Below, in pieces: positions 47,433-55,613 of a stretch of 64,000 nt of DNA (positions are counted from its first letter, which is position 1; each line of letters begins with the position of its first letter). The stretch comes from Falsirhodobacter xinxiangensis (GTDB lineage Bacteria > Pseudomonadota > Alphaproteobacteria > Rhodobacterales > Rhodobacteraceae), in the NCBI RefSeq assembly GCF_004959935.1, contig NZ_SMYN01000009.1, forward strand, positions 1-64,000, in the 5' to 3' direction. Both the position numbers and the translations under genes were made by a program. The notes under the pieces were generated by a model, which was not told the DNA's origin, did no database searches, and saw only the letters and a list, made by a program, of their open reading frames with translations.

Positions 47433-47855
47433 TCAGCTCCTGTCGGGAAAACGAAAGCGCGCCGCGATCCGGCGCGCCCAGGGGGCGGAAAGCGGGCTTT
47501 CGATGACCCCGTGCCCGGTATAGGCGTGGATGAAGCTCGCGCCCTCGGCCTGAATGCCAAGGTGTTTGGCCACGCAGCCGTCGCGCATGCGGAACAGCAG
47601 CACGTCGCCGGGGGCAGCATCGGCCTGCGGTTTGCGGACCAGCCAACGCTCGCAAGCCGCCAGCACCGTCTCGTCGCCCGAAGGTTCGGACCAATCCTGC
47701 GTATAGGCCGGGATCGCCTCGGGCTCCGGCCCGATCCAGACGCGCCAGACCCCGCGCACGAGGCCAAGGCAATCCGTCCCCGCACCCTTGCAATAGGCCT
47801 GATGGATATAGGGCGTGCCGATCCACGACCGCGCCTCGTCGATGATGATGCTCAC
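47433..47855 (-). CDS. GTA NlpC/P60 peptidase (gene 14)
   Basis: A 140-residue cell-wall peptidase of the NlpC/P60 family. GTDCLGLV holds the catalytic Cys and KHLGI the catalytic His. It sits in the tail and helps DNA cross the recipient's peptidoglycan. A GTG start at 47855 overlaps the gene 13 stop (GTGA). Confidence 0.9.
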   Translation of the reverse strand: MSIIIDEARSWIGTPYIHQAYCKGAGTDCLGLVRGVWRVWIGPEPEAIPAYTQDWSEPSGDETVLAACERWLVRKPQADAAPGDVLLFRMRDGCVAKHLGIQAEGASFIHAYTGHGVIESPLSAPWARRIAARFRFPDRS

Positions 47856-48727
47856 CTGAACAGGCTCCCCCCATCCTTGACGCTGCCCGAGGTGGGATAG
47901 GAGGCCAGCCAATCCTCGCCCGGAATATGCGGAAAGCCGCGAAAATTGGCGAAGTTCGCGAATTTCAGGCGGCAGGTCTCGGCCCGCTTGTCGCAGCCCG
48001 CCTCGATCCGCAGCATGTCGCCGGGCGCGACCTGCGGCCCCAGCGACTGCCACAACTCGATCTCGCGCCCCGAGGCGGAGAGGCGGTCGTTCTTGATCAG
48101 CCCGACCACCCCCGCGCCCGCCCCCGTCAGCACGACCAGGCGCCCCCGCTCGAACCAGCGGTCATCGAAACCCGCAAAATCGGCAAAGCGGAAGATGCGC
48201 CGGTCCTCGACCTCCTCGGTGGCGCGTTCGGCGCTGTATCCGGGTTTCGACAGCTCGAACCCGCAGGCGCGATCCCCCAGCAGGGCCGAACAGCCGGTCT
48301 GATAGCTGCGCCCCTGCGGCTGGTTCAGCGCCTCGGTCAGCCCGCGCAGTTCCGCGCGGAACGCACCGCCCGCGCGGGTGATCTCGCCGAACGTGCCGCG
48401 GAACTGCAGACTGCGCTGTGACGGGTCGGCCCAGTTCACCAGCCAGCAGCGCATCTCGGCCCGGTCGAACCGCCCGGCCAGCAGATCGGCCTCGGTCACA
48501 CCGGCATCGCTGAGCGCGCCGAGCGCCTCGGTATTGTCCACCGCAAGCCCGGTCGTCTGCTGGAGCGCCATCGCCGTCAGCCCGCTGCTGGCGGTGAAAG
48601 TGATGCCGTCGAAGGCAAGGTCCGTGTCATGATCGGTGAAGCCCAGCACGACACCATCGGCCCGCGCGACAGCCCATGCACGGCAAACGGTCGTGACGCC
48701 CAGCGCCAGATGCGATCCCAGCGTCAT
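47852..48727 (-). CDS. GTA baseplate hub protein, DUF2163 family (gene 13)
   Basis: A 291-residue phage-like protein. GFTDHDTDLAFDGITFTASSG is the hallmark N-terminus of DUF2163 and phage BR0599 domains; conserved Cys residues near the end (CDKRAETCRLKF) form a metal or cluster site in these hub proteins. It overlaps genes 12 and 14 by four bases each. Confidence 0.9.
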   Translation of the reverse strand: MTLGSHLALGVTTVCRAWAVARADGVVLGFTDHDTDLAFDGITFTASSGLTAMALQQTTGLAVDNTEALGALSDAGVTEADLLAGRFDRAEMRCWLVNWADPSQRSLQFRGTFGEITRAGGAFRAELRGLTEALNQPQGRSYQTGCSALLGDRACGFELSKPGYSAERATEEVEDRRIFRFADFAGFDDRWFERGRLVVLTGAGAGVVGLIKNDRLSASGREIELWQSLGPQVAPGDMLRIEAGCDKRAETCRLKFANFANFRGFPHIPGEDWLASYPTSGSVKDGGSLFR

Positions 48728-49356
48728 ACCCGCACCTCCACCACCGGCACGTTCGGCACGTCGCCCGCCTGAAACGACGAAACCGAGGTCTGGATGCGGT
48801 CGGTATCGAAGCGCACCGGCACGTCGAACTCGAAGCCCGCCGTCACCTCGACCCCGCGCGCGGGTGCAGTGGCGAAGGTCACGGTCCCGCGCGCCACATC
48901 GACCGAGAACTGCACGCCCTCCACCGCCGGATCGGCGGCCAGAGCCACACGCACCGTGCCCTCGACGGGTTTGACGATGGGCCGCAGATAGGTCTCCTCG
49001 CCCGAGCGATACAGCTTGCGCAGCGCGAACACGGTCGTCACGCCATCGCCGCGCCCAAGCACCTGATCCAGCGGCCCGACGGCCTGCGACGGGAGGCAGG
49101 ATTTGTAATCCGACCAATCCTTCCAACGAAAGCCGAACAACTGCCCCCGCCGCGCCTCGAAGAATGCGATCAGCGATTCCACATCGTCCAGCGACCGCAG
49201 CCCCACGCCGGCATCATAGTGGCGGCGCGAATGGGCCCAAGGAGTGTTCCGCTCCTCGAACCCGTTCGCCAGCGTGACGATCTCGGTCCGCCGCTCCGGC
49301 CCGCCGACCGACCCGAAGGACAGGTTGGCGGGAAAACGTATCTCATGAAATGTCAT
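48724..49356 (-). CDS. GTA distal tail protein, DUF2460 family (gene 12)
   Basis: A 210-residue protein of the DUF2460 family that caps the tail tube towards the baseplate. Signature GQLFGFRWKDWSDYKSCLPS. It starts next to the gene 11 stop and overlaps gene 13 by four bases. Confidence 0.9.
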   Translation of the reverse strand: MTFHEIRFPANLSFGSVGGPERRTEIVTLANGFEERNTPWAHSRRHYDAGVGLRSLDDVESLIAFFEARRGQLFGFRWKDWSDYKSCLPSQAVGPLDQVLGRGDGVTTVFALRKLYRSGEETYLRPIVKPVEGTVRVALAADPAVEGVQFSVDVARGTVTFATAPARGVEVTAGFEFDVPVRFDTDRIQTSVSSFQAGDVPNVPVVEVRV

Positions 49357-50010
49357 TCACTTGTTCCTTTGTCCGCGCGACAGGGCGCGGCTGACCTGCG
49401 CGGCGATCTGCCCCTGACTGCGCTGAAACCCCTGCACGTCGGGGGTGGTCACGTTCATGACGATGTTCACCGCCCGCCCGCCGCCCTGCGATTGCACACC
49501 CAGACGTCCATCGGCCCCGCGCGTCAGCGGCATGATCGCCTCCGGCCCCGCCTCGCCCATCAGCCCGGTCGCGCCAAGCATCGGAAAGGTGACGGGGCTG
49601 GACACGACGCCGCCCTTGGCGAAAGGCATCACCCGCCCTTGCGAAAACGCGCCGCCCGCCGCAAAGGGCATCAAGCCGCCCAAAAGTGCGCTGAGGCCCC
49701 CGGACACCACGCCGCCGATCGCCCCCTCCACCGGCTTGATCGACGCGCGATACACTGCCTGCGCCATGTTCTCGGCCACGCCGCGCAGCGCATCGGACAG
49801 GCGCGCCCCATCGAAGACCACGTCCTCGAAGGATTTGCGCAAGCCTCGGCCCATGCTGTTCGAAAGCGCCCCGACCTCGCGTTCTGCGGCACTGGCAGAC
49901 ACGCCGACCTGCTTCATCTGCCCTTCGAACGCCCCCACCACGCGCGAGGTGTCGTCCAACGACCGCTCCAACGCGGCAAGCTGCTCCTCCAGTTCCTCAA
50001 TCGTGGCCAT
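49357..50010 (-). CDS. GTA tape measure protein (gene 11)
   Basis: A 217-residue protein with an N-terminal coiled coil and a Gly/Ala-rich middle (FAAGGAFSQGRVMPFAKGG) like the ends of phage tape measures. It is far shorter than phage counterparts, in keeping with the short GTA tail. Overlaps the small chaperone gene upstream by 14 bases. Confidence 0.85.
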   Translation of the reverse strand: MATIEELEEQLAALERSLDDTSRVVGAFEGQMKQVGVSASAAEREVGALSNSMGRGLRKSFEDVVFDGARLSDALRGVAENMAQAVYRASIKPVEGAIGGVVSGGLSALLGGLMPFAAGGAFSQGRVMPFAKGGVVSSPVTFPMLGATGLMGEAGPEAIMPLTRGADGRLGVQSQGGGRAVNIVMNVTTPDVQGFQRSQGQIAAQVSRALSRGQRNK

Positions 50011-50194
50011 TTTCCAGCCCTTTCACATCGGGAAACGCACGGGCCAGTTCCTCCAGCCGCGCGCGGGTCAGGGGCGGGATCGCCGTCTCCGCCCCCAGCA
50101 TCATCCGCAGTTCGATGGGCGTCAGCCGCCAGAACTGCTCGGGCGTCAGCCGCAGCGTGAACAGCCCGGCGCGCAAAAGCCCCGGCCAATCCAT
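49997..50194 (-). CDS. GTA small tail assembly chaperone (gene 10.1)
   Basis: A 65-residue protein (MDWPGLLRAGLFTLRLTPEQF, then LTPIELRMML), matching the small chaperone-like gene between genes 10 and 11 in Rhodobacter GTA. The ATG at 50194 was chosen because the upstream residues are not protein-like. It ends 14 bases into gene 11. Confidence 0.8.
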   Translation of the reverse strand: MDWPGLLRAGLFTLRLTPEQFWRLTPIELRMMLGAETAIPPLTRARLEELARAFPDVKGLENGHD

Positions 50195-50207
50195 CACGAT
50201 CGGGCCA

Positions 50208-50516
50208 TCAGGGCATCGCGAAGGCACGGTGCAGCAGATCTGCCGCCGCCCGCGCCGCACCGGTCGCGCCACCGCCCACATCCGCGTGAAGCAAGTCCGC
50301 CGCCGTCCCGGTCCAGCCGCCACCGCGCAGACCCGCGACCACCACCGCCAGCACGTCGCGCGTGGTGAACCGCCCGCCCTCGAACCGCTGCACCAGATCG
50401 ATCAGCGATCCGGCCTCCAGCACCGTCTCCAGCTCGGCCAGCGCGCCAAGCGTCAGCTTGGCCACATGCGGAACCCCGTCCAGAACGACCGTCACCTCGC
50501 CCGCAAAAGGGTTCAT
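50208..50516 (-). CDS. GTA gene 10 tail assembly chaperone
   Basis: A 102-residue protein of the GTA_gp10 family (VTVVLDGVPHVAKLTLGALAELE). Together with the following small gene it stands at the chaperone position between the tube and the tape measure. Overlaps gene 9 by four bases. Confidence 0.85.
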   Translation of the reverse strand: MNPFAGEVTVVLDGVPHVAKLTLGALAELETVLEAGSLIDLVQRFEGGRFTTRDVLAVVVAGLRGGGWTGTAADLLHADVGGGATGAARAAADLLHRAFAMP

Positions 50517-50929
50517 GCCAGCGCCGTGAAGGTCAGCGCCCCGGCCGAGGCGAGCGTCAGCTCATAGGTTGCCTCGCCATTGTGGCTGCCGGCATATTCG
50601 ATGGCGGTGATCATGAACGCGCCCTGCACGACGCCAAAGCTGGGGATGATGACCTGGAACTGGGGCACCTCGCCGTCGAAGAAGATCTGCCGCGCCCGCT
50701 CGTCCGTCCCCGCATCGCGAAACACCCCCGAGCCGGAGATCGAGGCCGACTTCACCCCCGCCCCGCCCAGCAATTCGCGCCAGCCGCCCTGGCTCTCCAA
50801 CGAGGTGACGTCCACCGTCTCCGCATTGAAGCTGACGCGCGTTGCCCGCAGGCCCGCGATCGTCTCGAACTGGCCGTCGCCGGTCAGGTCCAGTTTCACC
50901 AGAAGGTCCTTGCCGTTCTGAACAGCCAT
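50513..50929 (-). CDS. GTA major tail tube protein (gene 9)
   Basis: A 138-residue tail tube protein of the TP901-1 type (NGKDLLVKLDLTGDGQFETI, then TRVSFNAETVDVTSLESQ). AAGGAGAACGAC precedes ATG 50929. Hexamers of it stack to form the tail tube. Confidence 0.9.
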   Translation of the reverse strand: MAVQNGKDLLVKLDLTGDGQFETIAGLRATRVSFNAETVDVTSLESQGGWRELLGGAGVKSASISGSGVFRDAGTDERARQIFFDGEVPQFQVIIPSFGVVQGAFMITAIEYAGSHNGEATYELTLASAGALTFTALA

Positions 50930-50942
50930 GTCGTTCTCCTTG

Positions 50943-51335
50943 TTATCCTTCGACCCGGACACGGAATGTCAGGTCGATCCGGCGGGTCCGCCCCGCCTCC
51001 AGCCGCCGCGCCACCGCGCGGTCGAACCACAGCCCCGCGATCCGCCCGCGCGACATTTCCAGCGGCACCGCCAGCCCGTCCGAGATCGCCCCGGCCACGC
51101 GCTTGGCCGCCAGAAACCCCTCGGCATCCGAAATCACGCTCAGCACCACCTGATGCTCGGCCCCCGCGCCCGATGCGTCGGACCGATCGCGCACCGTCTC
51201 CGGCCCGATCAGCACCCAGGTCCCGGCGGTCGCATCGGGGGCCGCATCGTGGATCGCCACGTCCTGCAACCCTCCCAGCCCGCGAAGACGCGCAAAGATC
51301 GCCTCCTGCAAAGCCGCCGCCACGCCATAGCTCAT
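50943..51335 (-). CDS. GTA tail terminator, DUF3168 family (gene 8)
   Basis: A 130-residue protein of the DUF3168 type (LQEAIFARLRG, then HDAAPDATAGTWVLIG) that ends the tail tube at the head side. Overlaps gene 7 by four bases; 13 bases before gene 9. Confidence 0.9.
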   Translation of the reverse strand: MSYGVAAALQEAIFARLRGLGGLQDVAIHDAAPDATAGTWVLIGPETVRDRSDASGAGAEHQVVLSVISDAEGFLAAKRVAGAISDGLAVPLEMSRGRIAGLWFDRAVARRLEAGRTRRIDLTFRVRVEG

Positions 51336-51652
51336 GCCATCCCCTCCCGCGCGAAACAGGTCAGGAACCGGCCCTCGGCCTCGGTCACGGCCAGGATCTG
51401 GAAAAGCCGCACACCATCCCGGAACCGCTGCCCGGCCCTGGGGCGCGAGGGCGCACCCACCGCCGCAGCCCGCACCGTAATGCGATAGGACACCTGCGGC
51501 CCCGTCACCTCGACCCCGGCCAATTCGCGCCCGGTCCCCGGCTTCACATCCGCCCAGAGCGTGCCCCGAGCGGTCCATTCCGTCCGAAAGCCCCCCGCGC
51601 CATCGCCGATGCGTTCCGAAGCCTCCAGCACCAGCGCCCGGTCCAGCGTCAT
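51332..51652 (-). CDS. GTA head-tail adaptor (gene 7)
   Basis: A 106-residue head-tail joining protein. GGFRTEWTARGTLWADVKP is a typical sequence of the Phage_H_T_join type. Overlaps gene 6 and gene 8 by four bases each. Confidence 0.85.
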   Translation of the reverse strand: MTLDRALVLEASERIGDGAGGFRTEWTARGTLWADVKPGTGRELAGVEVTGPQVSYRITVRAAAVGAPSRPRAGQRFRDGVRLFQILAVTEAEGRFLTCFAREGMA

Positions 51653-52230
51653 GCCGCACCCCCGCCCAGCACGCGCACGGTGCGCCAACGTTCGATCAGC
51701 GTGACCACCGCCATCGGCAGGCCAGAGGCCCGCAGCCCAGCCTCGTGCCGGTTCTCGTAAAACTCTGCCGCCAGCAGCAGCACCGCCTGTCGCAGATCGG
51801 CCGGCACCGCGTCCCAGACGCCAAAGCCCGCGTCGAACACGATCTCCACATGGCTTCCCGCCGGCACTTCCGGCAGCACGAAGCCGGACACCAGCCGGGG
51901 CCGATGCGCGTCCCGCTCCAGCCGCAGCCCGGTCACGGCGCGCCGATCCGCACCGACGATCTCGACCGACACCACCTCGGACACCGGCGCGACCGGCAGC
52001 GCCTGCGCCGAACGCCCGCGCCAACCCGAAATCTCCCAACGGAAACGGCGCGCTATCAGAACCTTGCCGATCCGCCCTTCGATGGTCGCGATGGCGGCGC
52101 GCAGATGGCTCTCGACCAGCCCGTCCTGCATCCCGTCATCGGAAAACCCGGTCCCAAGACGCAGATGTTCCTTCATCCGCGCGATGGGCAGATCATCCGC
52201 TAAGACAGGCCCTTCTTCGGTCAACATCAT
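51649..52230 (-). CDS. GTA head-tail connector (gene 6)
   Basis: A 193-residue connector of the HK97 gp6 type, with an N-terminal ARMKEHLRL helix and a C-terminal helical region. It forms the ring beneath the portal. It starts at 52230 (a second ATG follows at once). Upstream lie 123 bases with a stable hairpin. Confidence 0.85.
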   Translation of the reverse strand: MMLTEEGPVLADDLPIARMKEHLRLGTGFSDDGMQDGLVESHLRAAIATIEGRIGKVLIARRFRWEISGWRGRSAQALPVAPVSEVVSVEIVGADRRAVTGLRLERDAHRPRLVSGFVLPEVPAGSHVEIVFDAGFGVWDAVPADLRQAVLLLAAEFYENRHEAGLRASGLPMAVVTLIERWRTVRVLGGGAA

Positions 52231-52323
52231 AAATTCACCTCACAAGCCATTGATAAAACGGGCGCACCCAGACACTGCTCGGACGGAGGGAGCAGCTAGG
52301 CAGCACCTCGGCGCGCCCATCGC

Positions 52324-52343
52324 CCGGCCCCCGAAGGGGCCGG
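52324..52343 (-). terminator. Very stable C(UUCG)G hairpin after the capsid gene
   Basis: On the GTA transcript the sequence reads CCGGCCCC UUCG GGGGCCGG, an eight-base stem closed by the exceptionally stable C(UUCG)G tetraloop. It begins ten bases after the capsid stop (52354). It has no T-run, so I read it as a partial terminator or a 3' stabiliser that allows the capsid message to outnumber downstream messages. Mechanism not proven. Confidence 0.6.
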
Positions 52344-52353
52344 ACATCCGCGA

Positions 52354-53538
52354 TCAGGAGGTCGCGAATTTCAGAAGCTTGATCGCCGCGAAGTCGGTCA
52401 CATCCCCGCCCACGCGCTTGGTGGCATAGAACAGGACGTGCGGCTTGGCCGAGAAAGGATCGCGCAGCACGCGCAGGTCCGGGCGTTCCGCGATGGTGTA
52501 TCCGGCGGTGAAATCACCAAAGGCCATGGCAAAGGCACCCGCCGCGATATCCGGCATATCCTCGCAGATCAGCACCGGATAACCCATCAGCGTGTTCGGC
52601 TGCCCCGCTGCCAGACCGTCCGTCCACAGGAAGCGCCCGTCCGCATCCTTCATCTTGCGAACCGCACCCGCCGTCTTCGAATTCATCACGAAGGACGCAT
52701 TCGCCCGGTATTCCGCCGACAGCGAGTAAACCAGATTGACGATGCAATCCGCCGACCCCGTCGCCGCGAAATCCGCCGCCGCACCGGATGCAACATAGCC
52801 AAGGCTGCCCCAGGCCCAAGAGGCATTCGCCACCTTCGGCGCGGTCAGGAAGCCCTTCGGCTTGTCCACACCATCACCGTTCACGAACGCCGCCGATTCC
52901 GCACGGATGAAGCGCGTCGCGATCTTGCCGGCCAGCCAACCCTCGACGTCGAATGCGGAATCGTCCAGCAGGCGCTGGCTCGCCTTGGGCATGGCCGACA
53001 GCTCGTGCAGCTTGATCGAGATGCGCTCGACCGCCGGGGTCGAGGTTTCGCCCTGCGCCGCCGTCTCGCTCGCCCAGCCCGAACCAACCTCGGAACGGTC
53101 GATCAGCACGTCAAAGCTGGACGCATCCACCGCCACCACATTGGCAATCGCCCGGATGGACGAGGTCGAAACCAGCATCGACCGAATGGTGTCCGAGGTC
53201 TGCGGATCGACCAGATAGCCACCATCGGCGGAAACCGCGGTCGACATCGCCTTGCCTTCCAGCACCAGCCCGCGCAGCCCGTCATCGTCACCCGAACGCA
53301 AATAGGCGCCCATCGCCTTCTGATGCGGCACTTCCACCTCGGCAGCAGCCGAAAGGGCGGGACGGCCATAGGTCACAGTCTTACGATCCAGCATGTTCAG
53401 TCGCTCTTCCTGTTGTTGCAGCGCCTTGGAAACTTCACCCTGAAAGCCCTTAAGCTCGTTCAGGAAACCCGACATGGCCTCGGCCACCTCCTGCGGACCG
53501 GACAAACCTTGCCCGGCCCGAGACTTCGTCTCGGTCAT
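52354..53538 (-). CDS. GTA major capsid protein (gene 5)
   Basis: A 394-residue HK97-fold capsid protein with a helical N-terminal scaffold region (residues about 1-100) that the protease removes. Typical strands: SADGGYLVDPQTSD, IRAIANVVAVDAS and GYPVLICEDMPDIAAGAFAM. It forms the GTA head. Start ATG 53538; 24 bases after gene 4. Confidence 0.95.
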   Translation of the reverse strand: MTETKSRAGQGLSGPQEVAEAMSGFLNELKGFQGEVSKALQQQEERLNMLDRKTVTYGRPALSAAAEVEVPHQKAMGAYLRSGDDDGLRGLVLEGKAMSTAVSADGGYLVDPQTSDTIRSMLVSTSSIRAIANVVAVDASSFDVLIDRSEVGSGWASETAAQGETSTPAVERISIKLHELSAMPKASQRLLDDSAFDVEGWLAGKIATRFIRAESAAFVNGDGVDKPKGFLTAPKVANASWAWGSLGYVASGAAADFAATGSADCIVNLVYSLSAEYRANASFVMNSKTAGAVRKMKDADGRFLWTDGLAAGQPNTLMGYPVLICEDMPDIAAGAFAMAFGDFTAGYTIAERPDLRVLRDPFSAKPHVLFYATKRVGGDVTDFAAIKLLKFATS

Positions 53539-53562
53539 TCACTCCACTCCTTCGTTGAAACC

Positions 53563-54072
53563 TCAGATCGCGGCGGCGGCATCCCGGAAGATCTGGGCAA
53601 TCGACCGCCAGTCATCCGACTTCGCCTGCACCCGCGCCTCCGGCAGCATCGGGAAGGTCACAAGCGACACCTCCCACAGCTCCACTTCGGCCAGTGCCCG
53701 CCCCTTGCCGTCGCGCTCGGCCCGCACGGTGCGATAACCGATCGACATCCCGTCGATCGCCCCCGCCTCCAGCAGCACCATCGCCTCGCGCGCCTTTTGC
53801 ACCCCGTCCAGCAGCCGGCCCTTCACGTAAAGGCCAACGCCGTCCTCACGCACCGTATCCCACACGCCGATCGGCTGGTTCGGATCATGCTGCCACAGCA
53901 TCTTCACCGACTTGCGCCGCGCGAGGCTCCCCGCATAGGCCCCCGGCAGCACCACATCGCCGCCACCGTCCCGCACCCCGAACAAGGACGCATAGCCCTC
54001 GACGACCCCATCCGCGACCGTCAGCCCCGCATGGAACTTCCGCTCCGGCGCACCGCCATACCCGTATTCCAT
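53563..54072 (-). CDS. GTA prohead protease (gene 4)
   Basis: A 169-residue HK97-type serine protease. GYASLFGVRDGGGD and VKMLWQHDPNQPIG (His of the active site) and AIDGMSIGYRT (Ser) are visible, with LWEVSLVTFPML at the end. It cleaves the capsid N-terminal arm. Starts four bases after the small gene 3.5. Confidence 0.9.
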   Translation of the reverse strand: MEYGYGGAPERKFHAGLTVADGVVEGYASLFGVRDGGGDVVLPGAYAGSLARRKSVKMLWQHDPNQPIGVWDTVREDGVGLYVKGRLLDGVQKAREAMVLLEAGAIDGMSIGYRTVRAERDGKGRALAEVELWEVSLVTFPMLPEARVQAKSDDWRSIAQIFRDAAAAI

Positions 54073-54076
54073 CGCT

Positions 54077-54316
54077 CTACCTCATCGCCGCGTTCACCAG
54101 CGCCTCGGCCCCCTGCGTCAGCAGAAAGGCCGCGACCCCATACACCCCCAGCCAGATCCGCCGTTCCAGCCGATCAAGCGAGCCCTCGATCTGCACCAGC
54201 CGGTATTCCAGCCCGTTCCAACGTTCGTCATGGACCCGTTCATTCGCCTCGATCCGCGCCGTCGCCGCATCGAAGCTGTCGTAAAGAAACCGCGAGCCCG
54301 TCTCGCCCGGTCTCAT
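54077..54316 (-). CDS. GTA small membrane protein (gene 3.5)
   Basis: A 79-residue protein with a coiled-coil N-terminal part and one transmembrane helix (IWLGVYGVAAFLLTQGAEAL). Overlaps the portal gene by four bases. This corresponds to the small gene between portal and protease in Rhodobacter GTA. Confidence 0.75.
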   Translation of the reverse strand: MRPGETGSRFLYDSFDAATARIEANERVHDERWNGLEYRLVQIEGSLDRLERRIWLGVYGVAAFLLTQGAEALVNAAMR

Positions 54317-55470
54317 TCCTCCGCAAGCCTCGGCAGGCCCAACAGCATCCGCTTCTCGGCCACGCTCAGAAAATCCGCCGAACCCACACGCGCCCATTGC
54401 TGATCCCGCTCCACCGCCAGCGCGGGCACTTGGTCCAGGTCCGGCCGCAACTCCACGCATTCCCCGGAAAACGACGACAGCCAGTGCGACAGCGCCGACA
54501 CCACTTTCGACGCCAAAGGCAGCACGGTCAGGCGATAGAACGCCCGGTTCGCCTCCTGATAGTTGGCATAGGTCGCGTCCCCCGGAATCCCCAGCAACAT
54601 CGGCGGAACCCCGAAGGCCACCGCAATCTCCCGCGCCGCGCTTTCCTTGGTCTTCTGGAACTCCATGTCCGAGGGCGAGAACCCCATCGGCTTCCAGTCC
54701 AGCCCGCCCTCCAGCAACATCGGACGCCCCGCATTCCGCGCGCCCTGATGGTTCGCCTCGATCTCGCTCACCAACCGATCATACTGATCGTTGCTCAGCG
54801 CCGACTGCCCATCCGCACCCTTATAGACGATGGCCCCCGAAGGCCGCGCCGCATTGTCCAGCAGCGCCTTCGACCACCGCGACGCGCTCGTATGCACATC
54901 CAGCGCCACCGCCGCCGCCTGAAGCGCGGAAAACCCGTAGTGATCGTCCTGCGGATGGAACGACTTGATATGGCAGATCGGCGCAAACTCTCCAGTCATG
55001 TCGAACCGCACCTTCCGCGCCCCGACGGTATAGTCATAGGCCACCGGCCACCCATCCGCACCCGGCACCAGGCTGATCCGATCCGAGCGCAGCACATGCA
55101 GCTCCCCCGGCATCACCCCACCCGGCACCGCCTCGACATAGGCGTTCCCCGACAGCAGAAGCTGCGCATAGACCGCCTCCAGCATCTCCGCCCGCCCCTG
55201 CACCGGGTTGGGCCGCGTCACCAGATCCAGCACCGGATGCGCGTCATAGCGACGCTCGCAATCCTGAAGCACCAACGGCAACGCCGCCGCCGCCTCGGCA
55301 ATCAGCTTCACCGCACGAAACCCGACCGGATTTCCCAGAAACCCGTTCTTCGTCAAACTCACCACATCCCGCGGCGACCACGCGACCCGCCCCGAGCTCT
55401 GATACGAGATCACCGGCCCCGTGGCCGACGCCTTCACCTCCGGCGCCGCCCGTTTCAGGAAATCGAACAT
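54313..55470 (-). CDS. GTA portal protein (gene 3)
   Basis: A 385-residue HK97-family portal. Signatures: GLVTRPNP-type loop (DLVTRPNPVQG), LLLSGNAYVEA, VPPMLLGIPGDATYANYQEA. GGAGGTGCGG precedes ATG 55470. The portal lies at the vertex through which the terminase packs DNA. There are 143 bases between it and gene 2, more than anywhere else in the cluster. Confidence 0.95.
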   Translation of the reverse strand: MFDFLKRAAPEVKASATGPVISYQSSGRVAWSPRDVVSLTKNGFLGNPVGFRAVKLIAEAAAALPLVLQDCERRYDAHPVLDLVTRPNPVQGRAEMLEAVYAQLLLSGNAYVEAVPGGVMPGELHVLRSDRISLVPGADGWPVAYDYTVGARKVRFDMTGEFAPICHIKSFHPQDDHYGFSALQAAAVALDVHTSASRWSKALLDNAARPSGAIVYKGADGQSALSNDQYDRLVSEIEANHQGARNAGRPMLLEGGLDWKPMGFSPSDMEFQKTKESAAREIAVAFGVPPMLLGIPGDATYANYQEANRAFYRLTVLPLASKVVSALSHWLSSFSGECVELRPDLDQVPALAVERDQQWARVGSADFLSVAEKRMLLGLPRLAEE

Positions 55471-55613
55471 CCGCACCTCCACCAGCCAAGCCGCCACCGA
55501 TCAGGCAACCGCCCGTCCTGCCGACCAACCATTTCCAAGATCAGGACCTTGCCGTCCTTCGATGAAATCAACCTACCGAAGAAAGGTTAATCCCGCTTAA
55601 CACCACCGCACGG

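Noticed and set aside
45393-47900. An 835-codon open frame antisense to GTA gene 15
   Set aside because: Shadow of the tail-tip gene; no ribosome site or family pattern.
52438-55590. A 1050-codon open frame antisense to GTA genes 3 to 5
   Set aside because: It lies exactly over conserved phage-type genes on the other strand, and its composition (Arg, His and Pro rich) is typical of a shadow.
55587-55600. TTAA-N6-TTAA as a CtrA box inside the GTA cluster
   Set aside because: Spacing is six, not seven, bases, so it does not meet the consensus. Noted only as part of the gap finding.
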